A stretch of DNA of 64,000 nucleotides from Gracilaria domingensis (taxonomy: Eukaryota; Rhodophyta; Florideophyceae; Gracilariales; Gracilariaceae), in assembly GCA_022539475.1 (NCBI GenBank), contig VCMS01000203.1, positions 16,761-80,760 on the forward strand. Reading direction: 5' to 3'. Positions 49,262 through 61,313 of this stretch are shown piece after piece. A model generated the notes under the pieces. That model was given only the letters and a program-made list of their open reading frames with translations, did no database searches and had not been told where the DNA came from. How positions within the stretch are numbered: position 1 is the stretch's first letter; each line of letters starts with the position of its first letter. The translations under genes and the position numbers were made by a program.

Positions 49262-51391
49262 ATGACTTCTTCAGCTGCGCAGCGCAGCCGGTCTGCGCAG
49301 CGGAGCTCTCTTCGCCGCCCCCGTTCTTCATTTGTGCCGCTGCTCGCGCTTCCGCAAAGAGGCACGCATAGCGCCAGCTGTCGAATATCATCGCGTCGTC
49401 GATTCGTTCGCCGTCTCCAGAGCTGCGCCCAGCCTCCGAAACCGTCCCAGTCACCGAGCTCTCTACCGCCACCCAAAGTCGCGCAGCCGGGCACCACTAC
49501 CACTTCCAATGACGTCAGCCCACAAGAGCGCGAATTCGGGCAAGTAGGCAAGCGTGTAAGAGCACTGAACACACGCCTCATCGTCCGTTTGGCAGAGGCT
49601 AATATACGTGTTGCCCTTGGTCTTCTTGACTTCCCGGATCTTCACCCGGACTCCGCTTCGGATGTATCGGAAGCTCAAGCGGCTGCGCATCGAGTGCGAA
49701 AGGATCTGCGCTCAATCAGACGCATAGCAGCGGAAGCTCCTGTTGAACAAGATGCTGCTACGCTCATCACTAAGCTCGAACAGGTTCTCGGGGATGTGGA
49801 TGCCGCTCTTGAACAAAGCCAGTCCCAACAACGCCCGTACGACGTGGATGCTGACACCTCTCAGGAACTAGTTGATGCATCCATTCGTCCCAAAGAGGAT
49901 ACGCAATCTATGGAGGATGTAGACATCGACATCGAGAGCAAACCGGGAGATAAGGAAGATATTGTGCGTATTGTGCAGCGAACAGTTTTGGAAAGTGGTC
50001 AGACTTTGAAGCGCAGTGCGAGCACTGTTGGACAGAATGTTCAGGACGCTCTCACAAATTTTGTTCGCGATGACGGATCAATAGACGTTCCGGCGCTGCG
50101 ATTATTTCTTTCAAATTGGTTGGACAATGCAGGCATGACATGGAAGAGACTGAACGGCACTGTATCCGATACCGAAGCAGGACAAACATTGGAGAGCTCC
50201 CTCCTACCCCCTGTAACGATATTAGATGTCAGAGACAAAGAAAAAGAGTATCAATTACGGGAACAAATTGGAGAGCTCGAGAAGCAGCTCTTCAACAGTA
50301 GCAAAGAGCGAGAAGCCGTATTGCGCCGTGAAGATCAACTCGGGAAACTTATCCGTGCAAAGGAAATTAGAGAAATGGATGATTTTGTCAGCTCGCTTCG
50401 TCGAACACTTGCAGTGCGAGTCTTGCAACTGGAGATGGAGAAGATATTTGCTAGTATGGCAGAAGAGATTGACAACTGTGACCGCGAGACAATGAATGAA
50501 CAGCGAATGATGGTTGTCGAATTTACGGAGCTGGATGACCGTCTTGCCACTTTGGAATTATTCGTAGAGCAACAGGAACCTCTTCTCATCGAAGACGGTA
50601 TCGTTGGCGAGTTAGCCGGAGACGTACAATACCTGAAAACTCGGCTTGGGCTCGACGAGCCCTTGTATAGTGCATCAACTTTGAGTTGGCCTCAAGTACG
50701 CCAGTTCATCGCGTCCTCTTCCAAGAAGACACGGGCTGGAATCGAATTTTATTCTCGCGGGGTGCGGTTGTTTATAGGCGACTTGCGGTTTGCTTTACGT
50801 CTTATTAGGCGAGCTGTGACAGGATATACGCCAACTTCGCGAGAAATTCGTACTATCCGAAGAACGGTGAAGGATCTTCTAACCTTAATCCCGTTCACCA
50901 TTGTCTTGATCGCTCCTTTGACGCCGGTTGGTCATGTTCTCATTTTCTCACTCCTTCAACGATATTGGCCTGAATTCTTCCCGTCCACTTTCAGTGAGAG
51001 GCGACAGGCGCTGATGCGCAAGTATGAACACTATGAAAAATCCATTCAAGAAGAGAACGGCGTAAACGGTGATTCTGAGAATGCTGCAGAATCGCCGGAG
51101 TCAAAGGGCCCGCTTGCTTCTCTTCTGAAAATGCTGTTGTTTGGAATGTTTGTCGGGGAGTCAACCGAAGGTGGGGACAAAACGATAGACGTTGGTACAA
51201 ATGGTTTGGACTCAAAGCCAGGAGGAAGCGTCGATTTGAATTCTGACTTAAGTGCACAAGAGTCGCTTGTGACAAACGGGCGTCCCCATGTTTCTCTCAG
51301 TGACTTGTCGAAAGCTGCACCCAGTAGCAACAGCATAGTTCAGAAAGATAAAGTTTCGATCGCCTTGGATGAACTTCATCTGGCGGATTGA
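49262..51391 (+). CDS. LETM1-like protein, probably plastid
   Basis: 709 residues from the ATG at 49262. The N-terminus is Ser/Arg-rich (about 60 residues), consistent with a transit peptide. The middle is helical and charged (coiled coil around 330-420). The LETM1-like block comes at about 555-620: REIRTIRRTVKDLLTLIPF, then a hydrophobic helix VLIAPLTPVGHVLIFSLLQ and RYWPEFFPSTF. LETM1 proteins are inner-membrane cation exchange or ribosome-binding factors; plants have plastid relatives. The tail is acidic and unconserved. Confidence 0.78.
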   Translation: MTSSAAQRSRSAQRSSLRRPRSSFVPLLALPQRGTHSASCRISSRRRFVRRLQSCAQPPKPSQSPSSLPPPKVAQPGTTTTSNDVSPQEREFGQVGKRVRALNTRLIVRLAEANIRVALGLLDFPDLHPDSASDVSEAQAAAHRVRKDLRSIRRIAAEAPVEQDAATLITKLEQVLGDVDAALEQSQSQQRPYDVDADTSQELVDASIRPKEDTQSMEDVDIDIESKPGDKEDIVRIVQRTVLESGQTLKRSASTVGQNVQDALTNFVRDDGSIDVPALRLFLSNWLDNAGMTWKRLNGTVSDTEAGQTLESSLLPPVTILDVRDKEKEYQLREQIGELEKQLFNSSKEREAVLRREDQLGKLIRAKEIREMDDFVSSLRRTLAVRVLQLEMEKIFASMAEEIDNCDRETMNEQRMMVVEFTELDDRLATLELFVEQQEPLLIEDGIVGELAGDVQYLKTRLGLDEPLYSASTLSWPQVRQFIASSSKKTRAGIEFYSRGVRLFIGDLRFALRLIRRAVTGYTPTSREIRTIRRTVKDLLTLIPFTIVLIAPLTPVGHVLIFSLLQRYWPEFFPSTFSERRQALMRKYEHYEKSIQEENGVNGDSENAAESPESKGPLASLLKMLLFGMFVGESTEGGDKTIDVGTNGLDSKPGGSVDLNSDLSAQESLVTNGRPHVSLSDLSKAAPSSNSIVQKDKVSIALDELHLAD

Positions 51392-51656
51392 CAGCCTCAG
51401 CTCGCTGCTGTATAAAATGTTAAGAGTCATATATAGAAAGAGCGGACAGTCGACCTCGCCTGCCTAACTTAACACATGTTGTGACAAGTATCATTGTATA
51501 TAGTTCAGATCTAAGAGCGTTCTGATACATTGCCACTCACAGGTTGATTATAATGTTACCTTTGCTTAGATCATATGACGCGAACAGTGCAGGGCTGGTG
51601 AACAGATCTACAGTTTGTTTCGAGTATCGTGGTGTGCGAATGCTCTGCATGGTTTT

Positions 51657-52649
51657 TCACGCATGGTAGGATGCTATTCCTCCAGGACATCCAAATTCCT
51701 TGATGACTCCGGCCTGATGTAACGTTTGCCTTGTTTTTTCAAGCATTTTGCCGCATACCTCTCGTTCTCCGCTGTCCGCATACCTCACCCCTGCCATCCA
51801 AGCCAATGCGTCGTCTCTCGACATTCCGTGGCGCTTCGTTATTTCTTCAGCATTCTGATCATTGTTGACAAATTGTTTTCCGGCTTCAACAAAGGCATCC
51901 GTCATGCGGTGGACTTCATCCAGCCTCTCACAACCTTCACGAACGACTACAGTGAAACAACTCCATGGTGTTGGGATACCACCGATGATCTTCACTATTC
52001 CCTTGTCCGCGTATGGCTTGGTTGTATAATGTTCCCACAAAAAGGCATCAATAATGCCTTCTTCTAGTGAGTTTCGCAGACCTGCGAAGTTTCCACACAC
52101 TTTGAACTTGGGCTCTTGTGACCAGTCTTGTTCCTTTGCAAGTGTATAGACCATTACATGACTACCACTGTTCATCCGTGATATGCCCCATATGACATCC
52201 GATAAGTCTTTCACATTGACAACCTTTTTTGGGTTGACAATCACTGCCCAAGTAAGAGGACTCTTGACAAGTGGTCCCGCTATCCGCACCGGGTCCTTAT
52301 TTTCTATTGCGGCGACTATGCAGTCTGTAAGAGCAAAAGCCGCATCCAATTCTCCGTTTATCACACCTTTGAGCATAGACCCACTGCCCCCTGGGCAAGA
52401 TGCGAAACTGGGACTGACTGTGAAACCATGAGAGCCATAGTCAGCAAAAGAGAAGGGGTCGTTAAAAGCTTCCGGAACACCTCCTACTTTCAAAGCGTTC
52501 ATTCGTGAAGATTTCTCAGTTTGTACAGACGTCGTTCCAGTTGTCAATGAATCAGAAACTTCTGATACAGCAGATTCCAAACCTTGGTGGAAGGTGCGAG
52601 AGCCTTGCGCTGTCGTTATCTTGGATTGATTCGAGATACATTCAGGCAA
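51657..52649 (-). CDS. Ca3427-like type 2 periplasmic-binding-fold protein
   Basis: 330 residues from 52649, or 281 from the ATG at 52502 (MNALKVGGVPEAF), where conservation begins. The fold is that of NMT1/THI5-like ligand-binding proteins: KVGGVPEAFNDPFSFAD, then SCPGGSGSMLKGVINGELDAAFALTDC, GNFAGLRNSLEEGIIDAFLWEH and GGIPTPWSCFTVVV. The glycine-rich PGGSG loop probably binds the ligand. In bacteria such proteins feed ABC transporters; the eukaryotic Ca3427 group is soluble and of unknown function. There is no signal peptide at 52502; the longer start adds a Ser/Thr-rich leader. Confidence 0.78.
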   Translation of the reverse strand: MPECISNQSKITTAQGSRTFHQGLESAVSEVSDSLTTGTTSVQTEKSSRMNALKVGGVPEAFNDPFSFADYGSHGFTVSPSFASCPGGSGSMLKGVINGELDAAFALTDCIVAAIENKDPVRIAGPLVKSPLTWAVIVNPKKVVNVKDLSDVIWGISRMNSGSHVMVYTLAKEQDWSQEPKFKVCGNFAGLRNSLEEGIIDAFLWEHYTTKPYADKGIVKIIGGIPTPWSCFTVVVREGCERLDEVHRMTDAFVEAGKQFVNNDQNAEEITKRHGMSRDDALAWMAGVRYADSGEREVCGKMLEKTRQTLHQAGVIKEFGCPGGIASYHA

Positions 52650-53062
52650 ATGAGCTCGAAGAAAGTGGCAAAATCAGGGCGATTCTGCATTGCTCTTCAA
52701 AATACAGGGCAAAAGATGCGCAAGGGCTTTCCAAGTTCTTAATCCGAGGTCATCTGCGCAGGTCTGCAAGACCATATCTCTAACTGAAATTCAATGGACC
52801 ACGCCTAACTTTGCAGGGTTTTCTAAGCACGAACAGATCGAACTCTCATGTAATCTTTGCGATGGCCAAGCTCGGGAATGATTTGAGTTACACTCTCCTC
52901 AAGGGACGAAATTTTAGTTAGATGTAATGTTTCTGGTGTTCTACAGGTTGCACAAGGTAGAGGACGAGAAGACTTCTGGAAGAACTATTAAGCGGCTGAG
53001 ACCCAACGGCTTCGGACACCATAGACTGCATGAGAAAGCGAGGTTGCCCAAAGAGAAAAACA
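52650..53062. other. Intergenic between two minus-strand genes
   Basis: About 410 bp; nothing recognised. Confidence 0.5.
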
Positions 53063-53638
53063 TCAACGTGGGAGAAGTGCATCATAGTGGTTGCCGTTCA
53101 TGTACAAAACTCGAATGATCTTGCGGGCTGAGAATCTTCCCTTTGAATAATGCTCGCCATATGTGACGATATTGCGCAGCTGCCCCTGAGTGGTCCGCAA
53201 GTATACCATGATCGGCCTCTTCAATGCGTCCGACAAGGCCAGCATCTCCGGCTCGCCGGCATAAAACCTGGGGTTCCGCATGTTAGCACAATAGGAGCTG
53301 AGGCTGCCCTCGATGACGTGTTTTGAGCGGAATTCCTTCTTACGCTCTACACAAATCTCGCGCCATGCTATATCACGCAATGCATCGGCGTCAGCTCGTT
53401 CCAAATTTTCTGATAGCCGACGACCGTCACTGCTCGCAAGGTTCTTTGCAATGGCACGATAGAGACAGCGGCCGTCGCCTCGCACAGGAACAACTCGTAG
53501 CGGCGGGGTTACGGTAGCAAACGGAAAGGCAGTTGCGTACCACAGCAGACGGCGAGTGGTCTTTCGAAACGTCGACGACAGAGGGGACGAAGGGATCGGT
53601 GTGAAAATCGGGCTTCGACGATGCGAATTGGAGCTCAT
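53063..53638 (-). CDS. OTU-family cysteine protease (deubiquitinase)
   Basis: 191 residues. Catalytic motifs are GDGRCLYRA (Asp and nucleophile Cys) and NGNHYDAL (His) near the C-terminus. The core is about 130 residues, the minimum for OTU domains. The first 55 residues are Ser/Pro/Arg-rich with a short hydrophobic patch and could be an organelle-targeting or disordered segment. OTU enzymes cleave ubiquitin from proteins. The small size and lack of other domains give no clue to linkage preference. Confidence 0.88.
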   Translation of the reverse strand: MSSNSHRRSPIFTPIPSSPLSSTFRKTTRRLLWYATAFPFATVTPPLRVVPVRGDGRCLYRAIAKNLASSDGRRLSENLERADADALRDIAWREICVERKKEFRSKHVIEGSLSSYCANMRNPRFYAGEPEMLALSDALKRPIMVYLRTTQGQLRNIVTYGEHYSKGRFSARKIIRVLYMNGNHYDALLPR

Positions 53639-56600
53639 GGCGACGAGAATTACGCTGCAGAGAGGCTTGAGAAGGGGGGACGGGAATGGTCTATGTGCGC
53701 AAGTTACTCAGAAGCGTTGGGGGTGAAGCAGACTTGAGCTGACAGTTGTTTTCCACACACAGAAAAGCTTCCGATATGTGGGACGCACCGGCTGGAAAAT
53801 TGATAATCGATAGTTGATATCGGTGCGAACAGTCCGCAATCGCCCGTCGCTTGTGGCTCAAGAAAATTTGTGACGCGGGTGAAACACAGCAGCTCGCTGA
53901 CCGGCAGTTGCAAACAGACTTCGAGTTTCGCTAAATGACTGGCTGTAGTACGGCAAATACAGCTTCTTAGCTCCCTAGCTGCAAATATACGCCGGATAAT
54001 GTGTTGATGCGCCGAACGCACTCGCAAGACTAGAGACGCGCGTTTACACAGCAGGCCTGGTAAAAGAAAGAACAGAAAGTCCAACTCCGCGTAGAACCTT
54101 GTGGAAGCAAACTGAGAGAATCCGAGGTATCAGAAGTAAACTTCGCTGCAGAACCGCCACGGGTGCGTTAAGAAGCAGCAAAGGGACAGCGAGGGTGATG
54201 GTGATGAACTCGAAACCACGAGTAGGTCTTCCGTCGAGCGAAATGCCAGCAGCAGCCGTCTCGCTAAATCGACGGAGGAAAACGCACGGAGCGTAACGAA
54301 CAGCTCTCGCGGGGAAGAGAAAGAGCTATGCGAAGCAAGATACCGAGAAACAGCGCATTAACTGAAAGGGGCAACGAAGTGCGGTGGTCGACCGGAGAAC
54401 GGCTGCAATGGCGATAACTACAATCGACCTGAGGATACTTCAGCGCGTTATATCCGCAAACACCCCAGGCCAGGTCGTGAGCAGTGGTCGCACACACTGC
54501 GCGCACGATCAGTATTGCGTTGAAAATTCTATTGATTCGCGGACTCTTTTAAGATAGGTGGGGCACATGTGGACACGCGCGCTTCTCACGTGAGCTCGTC
54601 TCTAGCACCGATCACAAGCTTGTTTTTTTTGCTTGCAATGCACAATTCCGTACCAATTTTCGGCGCGATCAAGTCGGGGTTTTATGCAATGGCTTGACAA
54701 CCGAACAACGTTACAGTGACAATAGGCCTTCTTAATTAAGAGAAAACGGCTTCCTTTTTCAAACAAGAAAAAGAGTTTTTCTTGTACCTTGTTTAATTAG
54801 CGCATCACAGAACGGCTGAGTTTAAAACAGCAAGCAAAATAGCAGAGCGAACCAAAAGGCGACTTCCAAAAAGCTTAGCTCATGTTAAGCAGATAAAAAT
54901 CGTAATCCATCGTCGTTGGCCAACAGAGAACACCAAAGATAGACAAACGTCGTCTGCCACGCCTGTTTCAGCTTTGGATTGCACTTCTTATTTAAAAGTA
55001 AAAGCATGCCAACTACTTTCACAATCTGTCTCTAATGCGGCACTATCTTGACTGCACATTCAACAAAACAAGCTTGCATCGCGAAAATTTGTTATAGATA
55101 AGAATCGAAATAATAAGTGCTGCAACCATTGACCTCTCACAGCGTGCTTCTATGCAAAAATATAAAAGGCTTCAAGAGAAATGTTAAACCGTAGCTAATC
55201 TTGCGCAAAATAGACACTGGACGGGTAGCTTTTTGTTTGAAGACGGAGTACAGGTATTTATAACATATTTTGTCAATACGGCTACATGAAGTTTATGAAA
55301 GCTAAAAACGTTCGTAACAAAGTTTTGTCTGTAAACAATTTTTCAAGCAAAGTCATAATCTCCGTAGACAGATATACCGACAGCCATGGTCTTCTAGTAC
55401 GGGCGCGTCAAAAAACATTGACACCCAACACATGCTAGATTAGTCAGTAGTCAATCACAAGCATGAAATGTTCCGAAGAATGCCTACTACAGAGAAAAGC
55501 ACAAAGGCTGTCTTATCGACAGCGCAAGAGTTGAAGGCACAGAGAACAAAAATCAGAACGGTACAGACGAAAGTCATTTGCAAAGAAAATAAAAAGGCTT
55601 TAAAGAGGCTCAAGTGCTCTTCAAAAGTAAAAAAACTGCAAGAAAGTTGCCACCTGCTCAGTCTTCCATACTTAATTCGGCGATTACCAGAGCGAGAAGA
55701 AAGAGAACAGTTATGCGCTTTTGTAGATCACTTCGCTTAAAGCAACAACGTGCAGGGAAAAGAGTGTTTACCGCAATTCCTGCAGTCTTCTTCTTCCGAC
55801 ACGTTGTCGTCGGACGCGAATTTGTTTGATTCCTGTGAGTTAGCAGGAGCGTGTGCAATGGAGAGTAGTACGGTATTTTGGACGTCTACAAAGGCTTCGA
55901 TAAAAGCAAGCAACGCAGCTCAAACCACACATATGAAAGAAAGTTGAGCTACACTGACCATCTTTTTTCGTTCGCGCCGCTAGTAGCACGAGCGCTAAGT
56001 TTCCAGCAAATCTCGCCGTACTCGAACGTAGCAATAGACGTATCATCTCCCATGTTCCCTTTATTCTTCCCCTGGCCTCCATCTTTTCTTAATAGCGACT
56101 TCTGGGCTATAAATCACATCTACTATGTAGTTATTAGCGAGGAATCATCACGAGCGAATTGTACGCGATAGGAAATAAGATTCTCTCAGACACGCATCGA
56201 TCAAAGAATAAACTAAATATGTTCTTGATGAACCTTATGCCCCATTCATTGAATATCTGTTCTTTTCAAATCAAACTGTTGTACTCCGTCATGTGCATTC
56301 CGAAGGTCTTTTTCTTCTTTTTCTACGGCACGAAAAGACCGCCAATACCAAAAATTCTCACGTCAGCCATTATGTGCTTCCCTTGTGATAGATATGAACT
56401 TCATTTTGGTACCAAACGACGCGATTATTTACACACCCTTACACTAACCTCTTCGAGCAGAAAGAGAATCAGGTTAGAACAACCAACCTCTTAAAAAGCC
56501 CAGCTTGAGCCCAGAATTTTCCAAAACCAATAAACAGAATATACTAAAAAAAGGTTTTCAAAAAAAAATAAAACATAAAAGTAGGCAGTCTGAGAACCAC

Positions 56601-57334
56601 CAAATAACAAAAATAAAACAAAGCACAACAACAAATTGCACGCAAATTCTGCAGCAAAACTTACCTCTGCGATTTTGAAGACAAACCTGTAGACTTCTTA
56701 CAAAACTATTAAAGTAAATCCACGAACTAAAGATAAGTTTTTACTCTTTCTCAAAACTTGTCTCTTGCAGATAACGTTGCGTGGCGCTTAATTAAATTTT
56801 GGACGGAAAGATTCTCGTCTAGCAACTACGTTTTTGTAGCACTAGATCTCTCGACACCATTATTGAACCAGATCTTCGCTGGCGCCCACTTACGACAAAA
56901 ACGTCTTTGAAACACACTACACAATTTTCTTTCGTAGGTAGAACATTTTAAACTGTACTAAGATTCAAATGAGAGGCTTTGTACAGTAAAGACTTTTTGC
57001 TATCAAATTCATTACTTTGCTCATAATCAGATATTATTTGTGATTGGTGACGTGGCGAAGCTATGAAATCGTTTCTTACTTTTCGGCAATTCCTGAAGGG
57101 GTTTAGCGCACTCTTGATAAATGAATCCTCTGTAGAAAGTGTATAGTCAGTGAAATGATTGGCTGTGTGTAACGTTCGGGTTGCAAATAGTTGTGTCACA
57201 TCCGTTAAGATTTACCCCATCTTCTCCAAGTAGATTTTCTACGTGTAGAACCCTTGAGAGGTGTGCATCGTAGACATAATAGTAGTATATATGCTTGAGT
57301 TATTTCACTCTAGAGTCTCTAAGTAAATGAATAC
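53639..57334. other. Gene-free region, AT-rich from about 54.6 kb
   Basis: The first 0.9 kb resembles other intergenic DNA. From about 54600 to 57330 the sequence becomes clearly richer in A and T, with A and T runs (for example 56544-56580). A frame at 55468-55740 encodes 90 Lys-rich residues with no recognised domain. A perfect 10-bp-arm hairpin lies at 54763-54785. I see no plastid or mitochondrial gene in it. Confidence 0.5.
54763..54785. repeat. Perfect hairpin in AT-rich block
   Basis: ACAAGAAAAA at 54763-54772 and TTTTTCTTGT at 54776-54785 pair perfectly around GAG. Confidence 0.7.
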
Positions 57335-58568
57335 TTGAGTCAACACTCAAGTCAAATCTTGTTCAGGATCAGACTATTGTTGTTTGCGGCTTACGTAAGT
57401 TTACGACTCCATTTAGAGACTGACCACGACTGGTACCGGCACTACTTTCCAGCGTCACTTAGAAAGCACTTGTTATCCCATATTTGTATCCTTGATCGTT
57501 GCTACCGCTGTATCAATTGTCTCTTGTTGTTTTTTGTTCTTTCCCGTTTTGTTCTTGTAGTTGATTCTTGTTTCTATCACTCTTTTGAGTCGCGTTGTGT
57601 ACACGTGTTCCCTTGGTTCAGGTATCGCTTCCGCTCCAGTATTGGGTTTATTTCTCGCGTCTTTGAGTGCGTCGCTCGGCTGTCGGACCCATTTCCGCCG
57701 GTTGTCACGATCCGGAGCTTCGCTCCGGAAGTTTCTACCGTGAGCCTTCCGCCGTTCACACGGTCCGATTTTCTTCTCTTTTGTTCAGGTTCGGATCACA
57801 CTCCATCTCTGGAATTTCACCGTTCTTTGCATCTCACCTCTGTATGTAAAGCCAGTCACCGTCTCCGGTCTTACACCCGTCTTGTCACTCGATTTGAGTA
57901 CAAACAGAGGGTTCTATCGCTAAGCCTATCCCTCATCCCAGGGGAACATTTGGGTGGTTCATGTACGCTTCATGTCTGGTATGCGGGTTTAAGTGCCTAC
58001 TCTGTGCCATGTTTGGCACAATGTCGTATATAGGCCGTATCTGCGTCCCATATGTGTCGTTTGAGTGCTTGTTGCATGACGGATGATTGCAGATGCAACG
58101 CATTAAAAAACGTAATATTTTGAGATTGGCACTGTGCCTGTTGTGTGCGAATACCATCCATAAACCAACCATGCGCACGCCATAGATACGACACACATAC
58201 AGTATACATCAGTTTTTCGCCCATAACAGCCACATAGTAGACTCTTGAAGCCTTTTGTGAGGCACAGATAGTCCAAATACAACCCAAATGATTACCAGGG
58301 CATAGGCTGTGGGACTCGGACATCCTACTGGAGATTCCTTATTGCGTTTACCGCAGAGTTTTGCTCTACATTTTGTCCTCCCGACCTAAAACGGTGTAGG
58401 ACCATAACTGGGTTGTTGTTTCAATTGGAATCTGGACATTTGAAATTCCCTTCTGGGAGATTGAGAGCTATAGCCCCTTGGTACGGGTTGTGATTAGATT
58501 TCTCCCATCCCCTTTTTCTTGCAGTTCGAAAGTCTCGTGATTTCTCACGGAATCATCCAGGAGTCCGG
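57335..58568 (+). other. Leader of the first retroelement
   Basis: The stretch before the gag start is pyrimidine-rich at its left end and contains no convincing gene; a 232-codon frame at 57335-58033 has Ser/Phe/Arg bias and no domain. A CTTGAGT/ACTCAAG hairpin lies at 57333-57350. It may be LTR and untranslated leader, but no second copy is in the window to define an LTR. Confidence 0.35.
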
Positions 58569-60683
58569 TTGGCTACCTGCAGTATGCCACGCCAGGCCCC
58601 GTCTTCGAAAGGAAAATCGGTCACATCGAACGCCCCTGCTCTTTCGGGTGGTGCGCGTTCAAGGAGATCGGTCGCCGAACCGGGAAGTAATCGTGAAAAC
58701 TCCGAGAACCCGGACGCACCAACTGATGGACAGGAGGTTGTAGAATTTCCTTCTCAGGCTGCACCGCAACCGGAAGAGGAAGATCCAGTCATGGAGATAC
58801 CCTCAACCGCACCGCCGGAAAAGCTTGACTCTCAGGAGTACACTAATCTGGGCGTCCGCCTTAGCATTGCTAATGCAGCCCACGTATCCCTCATCGAGTC
58901 AGTCGAGGAGCTCCGTCGACAGGTCTATAAACTCCTAGATGAGGATGTCTCGGGAGAAGTTCGTACCCTGAGACAGGAGGTGAATTCCATAATGGAGTGC
59001 TTTGGTTCCCCAAGGGTATATGTAGAGGACTCTTGCCTCGAAAGAGAGGTGACCCGAACCGCCCTGGAGCGAATCCACGTACGTTTGGATACCCTCGAAG
59101 CCACCATTATCATAGATGAGAAGACAGAAGCCGCCGAGCGGAATCGTTCGGATGCCGAAAGTTCCATTCATCGATCTAGTAAGAGGAGCCGTCGCAAGTC
59201 CATGAAGGAATCCCGTAATTATTCGGATGTGTCTGACTCCGACTCCCGAAGCAGTTCGGACAGTTCGTCATCGTCATCGTCCTCCGATTCCTCGTATGAT
59301 AGCCGCCGCTGGCGTCCCCGTTCGTCAAAATCACGGTCTAAGGCTACCTTTACCTCTCAGGGGGCAATCCGCACTCGGAAGCAAGGCAAGAAGCACCATG
59401 GCTTGAAGGAGTTGAAGCCATACAATCAGCTTTATCGGAAGTTGCTTTCATATCGATATTATCGACTTCAGGATACTTCCGAAGTTCGGACCTCAAGAGG
59501 AACTGGAAAGGTTAGGGATTTTATCCGAAGACGCGGCATTACTCTAAACAAGAAAGAGTTTACTGGAGAAGACCCCATTCTGGTTCAGGACTTCCTTGCA
59601 ATGTTCGTGCAAGAAGCCGATATACTCGGAATGAGTGAGGGACAGGCGTATGTAGCCCTCCTGTATTACCTCAAAGGTCTGGCAGAAGATCAATTCAATT
59701 CCGTCTGCGGATCGTCAAGACCCTCGGAAGGAGGAGTTAATTGTTGGCCCGAAGCGATACACTACCTCTTACGGTCATTCGATACTGGTCACGCCATTCA
59801 AAAGGCTGCGTTAGCTCAGAGGGATACGAAACAACGTCCGGGAGAAACGGGAACCGCTTATTCAACGGGCCTGAGTAAGGCTCTTCGCCGCTGTGGTAAT
59901 GCTCATCCTTCTGGAGAGAGATGTTCCATGTTAGTGGATGGGTTGGATGCCCAGATACGAGCACTTATAGCCCGATATCGGGAGGATAATAGAAAGATGA
60001 CCTACCTTGAATTGGTACAATATGCTTAAACCGAAGGTGAAACGCTTCAAACTCGGCGTTTCTCTATGTCAAAGCCTCGCAAGGTACTGTTCGCTGAGAA
60101 ATCTGACTATTCATCCGCCCAATATGATGGGAACGACTCCAATTTGGATCATGATAATATCAACCTCGTGGGTAGCAACCCCGACTCAATTGGTACTTCG
60201 GAATTACCGTCCACGTCAGCGGAGACTCGGAGACTGATCCTGCATTTTATGCACATGGATAGCGAGTTCCCGCACCACCTATTCCCTATATAGGTCGTGG
60301 GATGAGATTCAGTCGCCCAGGAGAGGGAAAGCGCCCCACAGGGTCGTGTGGATAGAAGTCCGCAAGACCAATCAACCTCAGTTATCTGCTACGAGTGTTA
60401 CCACTTTGGGCATATCTTGACGCAGTGTACGCTCCCAGCACGGGAAAGGTTGAGAATCATCGCTCAGGTCGAGTCCCTCTCGCCAGAGAATCAGGCCCGT
60501 GTGCCGAGAACTTCCTATGAAGGCGCGAAGCACGCAATGGCTGTTCATTTGAGTGGAGGATCAAACGTCGGTCAAGCCGCTCGCACGGCAGCGCATAACA
60601 TGGTGGAAAAACTTGAACACGCGAACGGTCATCAGCTGATGCTTAGGATGGGAACCGCCCCCAACAGGTGGGTCCTGCTGTGA
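58569..60683 (+). pseudogene. Retrotransposon Gag, decayed copy 1
   Basis: The first frame gives 486 residues: a Ser/Pro-rich start, an SR-like run, then the capsid-like region (EFTGEDPILVQDFLAMFVQ, LLYYLKGLAEDQF, KALRRCGNAH). An in-frame TAA at 60027-60029 ends it. The same frame resumes, is stopped again at 60291 and 60303, and ends with a CCHC zinc knuckle (CYECYHFGHILTQC) at about 60384-60425. Another frame is better protein-like at about 60260-60345, suggesting two compensating frameshifts. No protease, integrase or reverse transcriptase follows. This is a mutated LTR-type element of the alga. Confidence 0.75.
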
Positions 60684-61313
60684 TATAGTGAGCGGGATGG
60701 CGCTCCTCTGGGACTTGCCAGAAAGGTGGTCTAGGTAGGACACGTGAGACACACCGTGACCGGCCGGAAAATGGAAACGTGGACGGATGGCACAGTGGTG
60801 CTGATGGCAAGGGTTTCAGCACCGGAGCGTACTGTAGGGCACGTGTGTTGATTTTTCTTTTGTGGACGTAGTAGTATTATAGTGTAAGCGGTCAGTCGAG
60901 CGTACCGAGGCGAGAGCCGTTGATATTTAGGCGTACCTCAGTTGCCCGGCGACCCCAAAAAGTAAACCGTAAGCACTTTCTACCACACGTCTTCCTCGCC
61001 AACTTGCGTTACCAATAGACCGCACGGTACTTTTTCTTTGGTTTTCTCAGACCGTTCGTACCCTTTCGCGTGCACCTGAGCACGTCTGGTGATACCAATC
61101 GTCCACTCTCTCCCTCGACTCCCCAGTGCTTCTCCCTTGCTCCCGGTTTCAGACATATAACAGTCACTGGTTCGTGTGCCGCCACGATTCCTGTCTCAAG
61201 ACCGCTTCGGGTTCTTTCCCGATAAATAATATATCACACTGGTTTTCCGACTTGGAAGTGGGATTCGAAACCATACGGAGTCAAAGAACCGATCTGGAAA
61301 AGATACACGCGAA
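60684..61313. other. Spacer between two gag remnants
   Basis: No pol sequence and no supported gene. It probably contains the tail of one element and the leader of the next; no LTR pair can be set out. Confidence 0.4.

Noticed and set aside
55468-55740. Lys-rich 90-codon frame in the AT-rich block
   Set aside because: Composition follows base bias; no domain or neighbours support it.
57335-58033. 232-codon plus-strand frame upstream of gag
   Set aside because: Ser/Phe/Arg-biased, no recognised domain, and lies in the presumed leader or LTR.
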